From positions 1-5,869 of the forward strand of contig JAODNB010000327.1 in assembly GCA_025464795.1 (NCBI GenBank): a DNA stretch of 5,869 nt. The letters run 5' to 3'. The position numbers and the translations under genes were made by a program. Below, piece by piece: positions 1 through 4,985 of this stretch (the first letter of the stretch is position 1; each line of letters opens with the position of its first letter). A model generated the notes under the pieces. That model ran no database searches. It was not told the origin of the DNA and saw nothing but the letters and a program-made list of their open reading frames with translations. Source of the DNA: Frankiales bacterium. Its GTDB lineage: Bacteria > Actinomycetota > Actinomycetes > Mycobacteriales > SCTD01.

Positions 1-246
1 TGCCACGTCGAGGACGTGCCCGAGGGCTCCGCCGTGGAGGAGCTGCGTGCTGCTTACGTCCGGGCCCGGAAGGCAGCGGTGCAGCTGCGCCGTCCAGCCG
101 TCGTCGTGTGCCGGACAGACCCTTTCGCCTGGACGGAGTCCGGTGCGTGGTGGGAGGTCGGGGTACCTGTGGGCCTGTTCGGACGTCAGGCCTACGACCA
201 GGGCAAGGCGACGCAGCTCCGCTGGCTCAGGGGCTCTGAAGCGTGA
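1..246 (+). CDS. iolD: C-terminal end of an IolD-like TPP-dependent hydrolase (5' partial)
   Basis: Open from the left edge in frame 1, giving 81 residues before a TGA at 244-246; the start lies outside the window. What is seen: an RPAVVVCRTDP strand, then a GAWWEV motif, then a charged, Gln-containing tail (QAYDQGKATQLRWL). In IolD (3D-(3,5/4)-trihydroxycyclohexane-1,2-dione hydrolase, a thiamine-diphosphate enzyme of myo-inositol breakdown) the extreme C-terminus has the same order: a V-V-x-x-x-T-D-P strand, a WWDVPV motif, then an arginine/glutamine-rich helix. The assignment rests on this short tail and on the IolG-like and IolE-like genes nearby, so another member of the TPP-enzyme superfamily is possible. 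The catalytic and cofactor regions are not visible. The last 20 bp overlap the end of the opposing GntR gene, leaving no room for a dedicated terminator between them. Confidence 0.68.
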   Translation, partial: CHVEDVPEGSAVEELRAAYVRARKAAVQLRRPAVVVCRTDPFAWTESGAWWEVGVPVGLFGRQAYDQGKATQLRWLRGSEA

Positions 247-967
247 TGGTGAACGAGTACCGAGAGGAGTCGTAGGCGTGGTTGCCCAGCTCAACGGCTC
301 GTCCCTTCGCGTTGTAGGACAGCCGCTCCATCGTGAGCAGTGGCGCTCCCTTGCGGACCCCGAGCAGCCGCGCCTCCTTGGCCTCGGCGGCCGTGGCACC
401 TATCCGCTGCTTGGCCTCTTCGATGCGCGTCCCCGTGCGACCGAGCAGGGTGTAGAGCCCGTGCTCCTCCAGGTCTGTGCTGGAGAAGTCGCCGGCGACC
501 GCGACGGGCAGCCAGTTGCGCAGCACCGCCAGCGGTTCCTCCCGAGCGAAGCGCAGCCGCTCGAGGTGGACCACCTCGGTGCCGACGCTGATCCCGAGCT
601 GGTTGGCGACGCCGTCGTCGGCGGGCAACCGTTCGAGCAGCAGGACACGGGTGCTGGGCAGCTGCTCGGCCGAGACGAGGTCCTCGAACAGACTGGTGAG
701 TCGCACCGGACGCTCGACCGAGCGTCGGATGACCTGGGTGCCCACGCCGCGCTGGCGAACCAGGAGCCCCTTGTCGACGAGGTGGCCGATCGCAGATCTC
801 ATCGTCGGACGCGACAAGCCGTAGCGATCTGCCAGTGCGATCTCGTTCTCCAGCCGCTCGCCCACGGCCAGCTCGCCCGACTCGATGGCGCTCTCGAGCT
901 GCTGCGCCACCTGGTAGTAGAGGGGGATCGGGTTGCTCCGGTCCACTCTCACGTCAGGAACTGTCAT
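227..967 (-). CDS. GntR-family transcriptional regulator, HutC/UTRA type
   Basis: 246 residues, the usual size for the HutC subfamily. Residues about 11-80 form the GntR winged helix: the IPLYYQVAQQL helix, ExxLAxRYGLSRPTMRSAI as the helix-turn-helix, and the wing LLVRQRGVGTQV. Residues about 95-240 form the UTRA effector domain, with the typical pattern V-x-x-LERLRFAREEPLAVLRNWLP and the closing LTMERLSYN... strand. Such proteins bind DNA as dimers and release it on binding a small ligand, often a sugar or intermediate of the neighbouring pathway. Here that is plausibly an inositol-derived compound (inference). The gene is divergent from the dehydrogenase operon across a 74-bp gap containing a perfect inverted repeat, so it probably represses both itself and the operon. 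The ATG at 967 has only a poor Shine-Dalgarno sequence upstream, so translation may be weak, or the mRNA short-leadered. The 3' end overlaps the opposing gene on the left by 20 bp. Confidence 0.95.
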   Translation of the reverse strand: MTVPDVRVDRSNPIPLYYQVAQQLESAIESGELAVGERLENEIALADRYGLSRPTMRSAIGHLVDKGLLVRQRGVGTQVIRRSVERPVRLTSLFEDLVSAEQLPSTRVLLLERLPADDGVANQLGISVGTEVVHLERLRFAREEPLAVLRNWLPVAVAGDFSSTDLEEHGLYTLLGRTGTRIEEAKQRIGATAAEAKEARLLGVRKGAPLLTMERLSYNAKGRAVELGNHAYDSSRYSFTITLQSP

Positions 968-983
968 GGGCGAAGACTAGCCG

Positions 984-1022
984 ACATGTTCACACTATGT
1001 TCTGTTAGTTTGTCAGAACATA
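984..1022. promoter_or_regulatory. Candidate operator in the divergent gntR/iolG-like gap
   Basis: TATGTTCTG at 996-1004 and its exact reverse complement CAGAACATA at 1014-1022 form a perfect 9-bp inverted repeat around a 9-nt centre. The core ATGTTC occurs a third time at 986-991, exactly 11 bp (one helical turn) before the copy at 997-1002, as part of the small palindrome ACATGT (984-989). The dyad centre near 1009 lies 33 nt before the operon ATG and 42 nt from the gntR ATG, where a bound repressor would block both promoters. This AT-richer stretch stands out in the very GC-rich surroundings. I could not assign convincing -35/-10 boxes. That the adjacent GntR protein binds here is inferred from position and symmetry. 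Confidence 0.72.
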
Positions 1023-1030
1023 AGTACAAC

Positions 1031-1036
1031 AGGGAG
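1031..1036 (+). promoter_or_regulatory. Ribosome binding site of the iolG-like gene
   Basis: AGGGAG lies 5 nt before the ATG at 1042. It fixes the start at the first residue of the Rossmann fold (MRVGIVGAG) and begins right after the candidate operator. Confidence 0.75.
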
Positions 1037-1041
1037 CGGCT

Positions 1042-2061
1042 ATGCGGGTAGGGATCGTCGGCGCTGGTCGCATCGGAGCTGTGCACGCCGCGACGCTCGC
1101 GCGGCACGAGTCCGTCGAGCAGCTGCTCATCGCTGACGTCGCGGTCGAGCGCGCGGCAGGTCTGGCCCGTGACCTGGGCGCTGAGCACGTCGAGCAGATC
1201 ACCAGCCTGTTCTCCGGGCGCGTCGACGCGCTGGTGGTGACCGCGGCCACCGCGGCACACGCCGGGCTCGTGACGGCTGCCGTGGAGGCTGGCCTCCCGG
1301 TCTTCTGCGAGAAGCCGGTCGCGGCCACGATCGAGGAGACGCTGAGGCTGCTGGACCTCGTCCGAAGCTCGGGCGTCGAGGTCCACATCGGCTTCCAGCG
1401 CCGCTTCGACGCGGGGTTCGTCGCGGCCCGTGCTGCCGTCGCCAACGAGGAGCTCGGTTGGATCCACACGATCCGAGCAGGCACGTGCGATGCGTCTCCG
1501 CCGCCTGACGACTACATCCCCACGTCCGGCGGCCTGTTCCGTGACTGCCTGGTGCACGACATCGATGCCCTCCGCTGGGTGACCGGGCTCGAGGTCCGTG
1601 AGGTCTACGCCCGAGGCGCCAACCACGGCAGCGATGCCTTCCGGAGAGCCGGTGACGTGGACGCCGCGGCCGCCTTGCTCACCCTCGAGAACGACGCTTT
1701 CGCCCTGCTCACGGGTACCCGTTACAACGCTGCTGGATACGACGTGCGACTTGAGCTGCTCGGGTCCAAGGACAGCATCAGCGTCGGGCTCGACGACCGG
1801 CTTCCGCTGCGATCTGTCGAGCCAGGCGTGGCCCGTCCGGCAGGAGTGCCCTGGTCGGTCTTCATGGATCGCTTCGCGCCGGCGTACGTGGCTGAGATGG
1901 TCGCGTTCGTGACCGTCGCCGCCGGTGAGGCTGCGAGCCCGTGCACCGTCGCGGATGCCCTCGAAGCGGCCTTCGTCACCGAGGCGTGCGAGCTCTCCCG
2001 GCGTGAGGGCCGTCCCGTCCAGGTGTCCGAGATCGTCCAGCTGGTGGGGGCTGCGCGATGA
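1042..2061 (+). CDS. iolG: Gfo/Idh/MocA oxidoreductase, probable inositol 2-dehydrogenase
   Basis: 339 residues, matching the 330-345 usual for IolG. It is predicted to oxidise an inositol (myo- or a stereoisomer) to the matching inosose with NAD(P)+ in the cytoplasm. Visible are the N-terminal Rossmann nucleotide-binding motif GAGRIG (residues 7-12), the acidic ADV at the end of strand 2 (31-33) where NAD ribose is usually held, the family hallmark CEKP (89-92, catalytic-type Lys91), GFQRRFD (117-123), and GGLFRDCLVHDID (163-175). Asp168 and His172 of that motif correspond to the conserved acid and His of the IolG active site. The GYDVRLELLGS segment (232-242) is also typical of the inositol dehydrogenase branch. 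It is the first gene of an operon, and its TGA overlaps the ATG of the dehydratase (ATGA). Family membership is sure. The exact substrate is inferred from the IolE-like and IolD-like neighbours; scyllo- or D-chiro-inositol, or another polyol, is possible. Confidence 0.93.
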   Translation: MRVGIVGAGRIGAVHAATLARHESVEQLLIADVAVERAAGLARDLGAEHVEQITSLFSGRVDALVVTAATAAHAGLVTAAVEAGLPVFCEKPVAATIEETLRLLDLVRSSGVEVHIGFQRRFDAGFVAARAAVANEELGWIHTIRAGTCDASPPPDDYIPTSGGLFRDCLVHDIDALRWVTGLEVREVYARGANHGSDAFRRAGDVDAAAALLTLENDAFALLTGTRYNAAGYDVRLELLGSKDSISVGLDDRLPLRSVEPGVARPAGVPWSVFMDRFAPAYVAEMVAFVTVAAGEAASPCTVADALEAAFVTEACELSRREGRPVQVSEIVQLVGAAR

Positions 2062-2933
2062 GGGATCGCGTCGCAGGGGCGCCCATCTCCTGGGGAGTCT
2101 GCGAGGTCGCCGGGTGGGGCTATCAGCTCGAGCCGGACCTGGTCCTGCGCCAGATGCGGGATCTCGGCCTGCGAGCGACCGAGTTCGGACCCGTAGGGTT
2201 CCTGCCCTCTCAGCCGGAGGCCAGGGCCGAGCTCCTGGCCTCGTACGGTCTCGGCGCCGTCGGCGAGTTCGTACCCTTGGTCCTGCACGACGCCAACGTC
2301 GATCCGACCGTCGTCCTCGACACCGCCCTCGACGGGCTCGTCGCAGCAGGCGCCACCGTCGTGGTCCTTGCGGCGGCCACTGGGGGAGAGGGCTACGACG
2401 CCCGACCCGACCTAGATGCGGACGCCTGGCGCCGCGTCGCCGTCTCCCTCGACGCGCTCACCGCCAGAGCTCGCGACCGCGGCATCACGGCCTGCCTGCA
2501 CCCGCACGTGGGGACCGTCGTCGAGTCCGCCGAGGAGATCGACCGCGTGCTCACGACATCCGATGTCGCGCTGTGCCTGGACACCGGGCACGCCCTCATC
2601 GGCGGCGCTGACCCGGTGGCCCTCGCACGTGACGCGGCCGACCGCATCCGGCACATGCACCTCAAGGACGTCGACCTCGCCTGGGCGAAGCGCGTGCAGT
2701 CGGGGGAGATCGGCTACTCGGCAGCGGTCGCCCAGGGCCTGTACCGGCCCCTCGGGCAGGGCGACGTAGACGTGGCAGCGATCGTCGGTTCGCTCGAAGC
2801 AGCCGGGTACGAAGGCTGGTACGTGCTCGAGCAGGACACCGTCCTGCCGGGCCCGCCCGACGGGCCCGGGCCGGCCGCGGACGTCGCGCAGTGCCTGGCC
2901 TTCCTGACCGGTCTGGCGGCGGGATCGGCGTGA
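2058..2933 (+). CDS. iolE: IolE-like sugar-phosphate isomerase/epimerase-fold protein, probable inosose dehydratase
   Basis: 291 residues, an AP-endonuclease-2-type TIM barrel close to IolE in length. IolE removes water from scyllo-inosose to give 3D-(3,5/4)-trihydroxycyclohexane-1,2-dione, the step after IolG and before IolD. Family signatures in order: GAPISWGVCE (7-16), WGYQLEPD (20-27), TEFGPVGFLP (41-50), FVPLVLHD (71-78), CLHPHVGTVVES (146-157), CLDTGHALIGG (173-183), HMHLKDVD (199-206), PLGQGDVD (231-238) and a C-terminal GWYVLEQD (253-260). His150, Asp175, His201 and Glu258 are the likely metal and substrate ligands by analogy with the fold. The ATG at 2058 overlaps the preceding stop by four bases, so translation is probably coupled. 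Codons 258-272 contain two adjacent perfect inverted repeats; they encode a Pro/Gly-rich loop after the last core strand and precede the start of the next gene. A relative acting on another keto-polyol cannot be excluded. Confidence 0.9.
   Translation: MRDRVAGAPISWGVCEVAGWGYQLEPDLVLRQMRDLGLRATEFGPVGFLPSQPEARAELLASYGLGAVGEFVPLVLHDANVDPTVVLDTALDGLVAAGATVVVLAAATGGEGYDARPDLDADAWRRVAVSLDALTARARDRGITACLHPHVGTVVESAEEIDRVLTTSDVALCLDTGHALIGGADPVALARDAADRIRHMHLKDVDLAWAKRVQSGEIGYSAAVAQGLYRPLGQGDVDVAAIVGSLEAAGYEGWYVLEQDTVLPGPPDGPGPAADVAQCLAFLTGLAAGSA
2831..2869 (+). repeat. Two back-to-back perfect hairpins inside the 3' end of the iolE-like gene
   Basis: GCAGGAC (2831-2837) and GTCCTGC (2841-2847) pair perfectly over 7 bp with a 3-nt loop. 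Sharing base 2847, CCGGGCCCG (2847-2855) and CGGGCCCGG (2861-2869) then pair perfectly over 9 bp with a 5-nt loop. Both lie in the iolE-like reading frame and end 60 nt before the probable start of the PucR-type gene. They could slow ribosomes, protect or end mRNA, or set the level of the last cistron. They could also be a by-product of Gly/Pro codons in GC-rich DNA, although two adjacent perfect stems are more than I would expect. Confidence 0.6.
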
Positions 2934-4045
2934 TCGACTCCGCGCCGGCTGCAGGAGCAGGGGAGCGCCCCGACACTGCCGTGCTCACCCAGCTGGCGGA
3001 CTGCATGCGCCGCCTGGCCGGGCTGGCGGGGATCGCCTCCTTCCTGGAGGACACCCACGGTCGCCTTCTCGCCCACCACCTCGTGAACCCGGACGTGAGT
3101 CCCCTCCTCGTCCACGTGGTCGTACAAGGGACGACGCAGCACCTCCACGCTCACGTCCGTCAGCGAAGAGCGACAGGTCTGCTGCTGGGCTATCCCCTCA
3201 TCGAGGCATCCCTGCAGGACCACACGGTCGTCGTGCTCCCACTGCCTGTCGGAGCTCTCGTGCTCGTCACCGACCGGGCGGTGGCCCTCACCAGGCTGCA
3301 GGAGCCCGTCGAACGGCTGCTGCAGCTCACGGCGCTGACGGCGCGGGAGCCCGAGGCGAGCTGTCTCGCTGGCGGCGCCCTGCCGCGAGAGCTCGCCGGT
3401 TGTGAGCGCTTCTGGGTGGCGCGGCTCGACGCCGTCGCCTCCGCGGACGTGATCCTCGCCGCCCTGCCCCTGGGCGCCAGGCAGGTGGTCCTCTCGGGAG
3501 TCGAGGCTGACGAACGCGCCTATGCGGTGCTCGGGGGGCAAGCGGATCTCGGCGAGCGCGACGCGGAGCGGTCCATCGCGCGGGTGCACCGCGAGCTGCA
3601 GCAGCGGCTCGGTCAACGGGTGACGGTGGCGCTGTCCGAGGGCGGGTCCAGTGCGGAGCTGCCACGTGCGCGTACTCAGGCCGATCTCGGCATCACGGCT
3701 GTGGCTCAGGGCGGGTGTCGCCCGTTGTCGGACCTGCGAGCGCGACTTGCCCTGACCTCCCTCGCCGGTGCCCTGCCTGCAGCAGGGGAGCTGGGCAGGG
3801 ACCCGCTGGACGAGCTGCTGGAGTACGACCGGCAGAAGCACGGCGCCCTGGCCGCCAGTCTGCTGGCCTGGCTGAACAGCTTCGGCGACTCCAAGCGGGC
3901 AGCCGACGTGGTGGGTGTGCACGTCAACACGTTGCGGTACCGGTTGAACCGGGCCGAGGAGCTCCTCGGCATCAACCTGCGCGAAGACCAGGACAGCCGT
4001 GCCCTCGTGCACCTGCAGCTCCTCACGGCGACCGCCTTGCCGTGA
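2930..4045 (+). CDS. PucR/CdaR-family transcriptional regulator
   Basis: 371 residues from the GTG at 2930, which overlaps the TGA of the iolE-like gene (GTGA). I prefer this coupled start to the in-frame GTG at 2891, which would add 13 residues of no domain character (MPGLPDRSGGGIG) and a 43-bp overlap. The N-terminal third (GIASFLEDTHGRLLAHH, then VVVLPLPVGALVLVTDRA) looks like a GAF/PAS-type sensory fold. The middle (GCERFWVARLD ... ERSIARVHRELQQRLGQRVTVALSE) resembles the degenerate cyclase-like CdaR domain. The C-terminal residues about 303-360 are the diagnostic PucR helix-turn-helix: LLEYDRQKHGALAASLLAWL, then AADVVGVHVNTLRYRLNRAEELLGINL. Family members are mostly activators responding to a metabolite. 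As the last gene of the operon, it may auto-activate the locus or control linked genes outside the window. The ligand is unknown. The gene is followed 17 nt later by a strong hairpin. Confidence 0.9.
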   Translation: MIDSAPAAGAGERPDTAVLTQLADCMRRLAGLAGIASFLEDTHGRLLAHHLVNPDVSPLLVHVVVQGTTQHLHAHVRQRRATGLLLGYPLIEASLQDHTVVVLPLPVGALVLVTDRAVALTRLQEPVERLLQLTALTAREPEASCLAGGALPRELAGCERFWVARLDAVASADVILAALPLGARQVVLSGVEADERAYAVLGGQADLGERDAERSIARVHRELQQRLGQRVTVALSEGGSSAELPRARTQADLGITAVAQGGCRPLSDLRARLALTSLAGALPAAGELGRDPLDELLEYDRQKHGALAASLLAWLNSFGDSKRAADVVGVHVNTLRYRLNRAEELLGINLREDQDSRALVHLQLLTATALP

Positions 4046-4062
4046 TCGTGAAGGTCAGGGCA

Positions 4063-4096
4063 GCCGGGCGGGGCTCCACGAGTCCCCAGGCCCGGC
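4063..4096. terminator. Strong GC-rich hairpin between convergent genes, probable transcription terminator
   Basis: GCCGGGC (4063-4069) pairs with GCCCGGC (4090-4096), then GGGG (4070-4073) with CCCC (4084-4087), with a two-base bulge at 4088-4089. The apex can close further through CTC (4074-4076) and GAG (4080-4082). This gives 11 perfect pairs plus 3 more. It starts 17 nt after the stop of the PucR-type gene and lies between convergent genes, so it could serve both strands. No T-run follows on either side. That is common in actinobacteria, but it leaves the terminator call inferential. Confidence 0.6.
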
Positions 4097-4157
4097 GAGT
4101 CGGTTCGATCAAGGCTTCGCCAGGTCCATGCACCGGGCCCCCGCGGATGCAGTCCCG

Positions 4158-4658
4158 TCAGGCGTAGCAGCTGTAGGAGTCGAAGCCGCCGCCGTAGACG
4201 TAGTAGGGCGTCTGCTGGCGGTAGAGCGCTTGCCATTCGCTTCCGGAGATCCAGCCCGCCGTTGTGTACCACCAGTACGTGACCTTCACGGCGTACCGAC
4301 CTGCTGGGAGGACCGGGGAGTTGTACGAGGTGTAGCCGAGGCCCGAGCTCGCGAGCTGGTCGTGATAGCCGGAACGGACGACCCACGTCCTGTTCGCGGC
4401 GTAGGAGTAGATGGAGATGTCGGTCCACAGCGTTTGCCCGAGGCGGCCGGACTGCTGCTGCTGGGTGACCTGGACCCGGATGTTGTGACCGATCTGGCTG
4501 CACTGGACGCTGGCGCTGCCCAGTCCGCCGTACGGCGCGGACACCGAGGCGTGGGCTGGTGCTCCGATGCCGACGACTCCGGCCGCGGCCACGACCGCGA
4601 CGGCCAGGCCAGCGCGTCGAGGTCCCTTGCGTGACGTGCGGTTCGTGGTGCTGGACAT
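4158..4658 (-). CDS. Small secreted Tyr/Trp-rich protein of unknown function
   Basis: 166 residues from the ATG at 4658. This start is fixed by a strong GAGGAGG site 5 nt upstream and by a well-formed signal peptide beginning there. An in-frame ATG at 4709 would add 17 residues running through the RBS hairpin and is unlikely. The signal peptide has a basic n-region (NRTSRKGPRR), a hydrophobic core (AGLAVAVVAAAGVVGIGA) and a probable cleavage after APAHA (residue 37). The mature chain is about 129 residues with 15 Tyr and 6 Trp, a Gln-run (QQQQ, 66-69) and only two cysteines, Cys53 and Cys164, near its two ends; a disulfide pinning the ends is likely. Alternating patterns (RTWVVRSGY, GRYAVKVTYWWY) suggest a small all-beta fold. 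No transmembrane anchor, LPXTG or lipobox is visible. I do not recognise the family. It is convergent with the PucR-type gene and divergent from the S8 protease; a shared cell-envelope role is possible but unproven. Confidence 0.85.
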   Translation of the reverse strand: MSSTTNRTSRKGPRRAGLAVAVVAAAGVVGIGAPAHASVSAPYGGLGSASVQCSQIGHNIRVQVTQQQQSGRLGQTLWTDISIYSYAANRTWVVRSGYHDQLASSGLGYTSYNSPVLPAGRYAVKVTYWWYTTAGWISGSEWQALYRQQTPYYVYGGGFDSYSCYA

Positions 4659-4663
4659 GTGGT

Positions 4664-4695
4664 CCTCCTCGAGTGGTGGTGGGTTCTCGAGGAGG
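4664..4695 (-). promoter_or_regulatory. Perfect stem-loop masking the Shine-Dalgarno of the secreted-protein gene
   Basis: On the plus strand CCTCCTCGAG (4664-4673) and CTCGAGGAGG (4686-4695) are exact reverse complements, separated by 12 nt. In the minus-strand mRNA the 3' arm CUCGAGGAGG contains the whole Shine-Dalgarno sequence, ending 5 nt before the AUG. The 5' arm CCUCCUCGAG thus acts as a built-in anti-Shine-Dalgarno sequence. If transcription starts at or beyond position 4695, the site would be buried in a 10-bp, eight-G:C stem with an unpaired ACCCACCACCA-type loop. This suggests control of translation (by temperature, a trans-acting RNA or protein, or processing), or else a DNA operator. 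The geometry is seen in the sequence; the function is inferred. Confidence 0.7.
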
Positions 4696-4704
4696 GTCCG
4701 ACGG

Positions 4705-4737
4705 CGCACTGAAGCTTGGCTGAAGGTTGGCTGAAGG
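4705..4737 (-). repeat. Three tandem 11-bp direct repeats, OmpR/PhoP-like binding array
   Basis: TTGGCTGAAGG occurs twice in perfect tandem (4716-4726, 4727-4737). A third, decayed unit at 4705-4715 keeps the core CTGAAG, so CTGAAG recurs at 4709, 4720 and 4731 with exact 11-bp phasing. Read on the strand of the secreted-protein gene, the pattern is CTTCAGC-N4-CTTCAGC-N4-CTTCAGT. Same-face direct repeats of a 7-bp motif with 4-bp gaps are the known layout for winged-helix response regulators of the OmpR/PhoP class and for SARP activators. The array ends 47 nt upstream of the ATG at 4658. An obvious -10 box is missing, which fits an activator-dependent promoter but also leaves the start site unplaced. 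Confidence 0.65.
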
Positions 4738-4985
4738 ACGCGAGGGGGTCAGCGAGCACGGCCCCCGCATTCCCCCTGGATGTGGCTACGACCCTCGGGG
4801 ACGCGGCCATTCGGCTCAGTCCTGGGCCCCGGGAACTAGACGGGTTTGAGGGGCGGCAGCCGCTGTGTAGTCCCTTGTACCCATCTTCACCGGATGCCCG
4901 AAATGTGGGGGGTCCTTGAGCCGATGGAGTCAGTACGGCGCCAGAGGTCTCCTGCTGTGGGGGATGCGTCGACGGGGGGAACACG
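4738..4985. other. Intergenic region and probable leader upstream of the S8 protease gene
   Basis: About 250 bp without a credible gene. The short open frames here have weak starts, no RBS and no domain character. It contains GC-rich palindromes, for example GCGGC-A-GCCGC at 4853-4863, and several runs of G. The most promoter-like piece is TTGTAC at 4875-4880 with CGAAAT 18 nt later (4899-4904), a weak match. I recognised no known riboswitch class. It must hold the protease promoter and could contain a structured leader. Confidence 0.4.
4974..4980 (+). promoter_or_regulatory. Ribosome binding site of the S8 protease gene
   Basis: GGGGGGA lies 5 nt before the ATG at 4986, supporting that start over others. 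A typical signal peptide begins immediately after it. Confidence 0.65.

Noticed and set aside
47..1051. Long plus-strand open frame opposite the GntR gene
   Set aside because: It is the antisense shadow of a clear GntR/UTRA gene, with Arg/Gln/Leu-biased low-complexity composition and no domain.
2891..2929. Earlier GTG start (2891) for the PucR-type regulator
   Set aside because: It adds 13 residues without domain character, and the GTG at 2930 gives a textbook stop/start overlap with the preceding gene.
3769..3800. Complementary CCCTGCC / GGCAGGG stretches inside the PucR-type gene
   Set aside because: A 7-bp match within GC-rich coding DNA, with a long loop and no positional relation to a gene start or end; expected by chance.
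2714..4012. 432-codon minus-strand open frame opposite the PucR-type gene
   Set aside because: High-GC antisense shadow: the plus strand encodes a complete PucR helix-turn-helix, while this frame shows no recognisable motif.
4100..4130. GGTTCGATC resembling a tRNA T-loop
   Set aside because: The bases either side cannot form a 5-bp T-stem, and no anticodon or acceptor stem can be built around it.
4659..4709. A 17-residue N-terminal extension of the secreted protein from the ATG at 4709
   Set aside because: It would place a Pro/Glu-rich stretch ahead of the signal peptide, has no RBS, and ignores the excellent GAGGAGG site 5 nt before the ATG at 4658.
4780..4985. Possible c-di-AMP (ydaO-type) riboswitch ahead of a secreted hydrolase
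   Set aside because: Such leaders occur before actinobacterial cell-wall hydrolases, but I could not find the conserved core segments of that class here.
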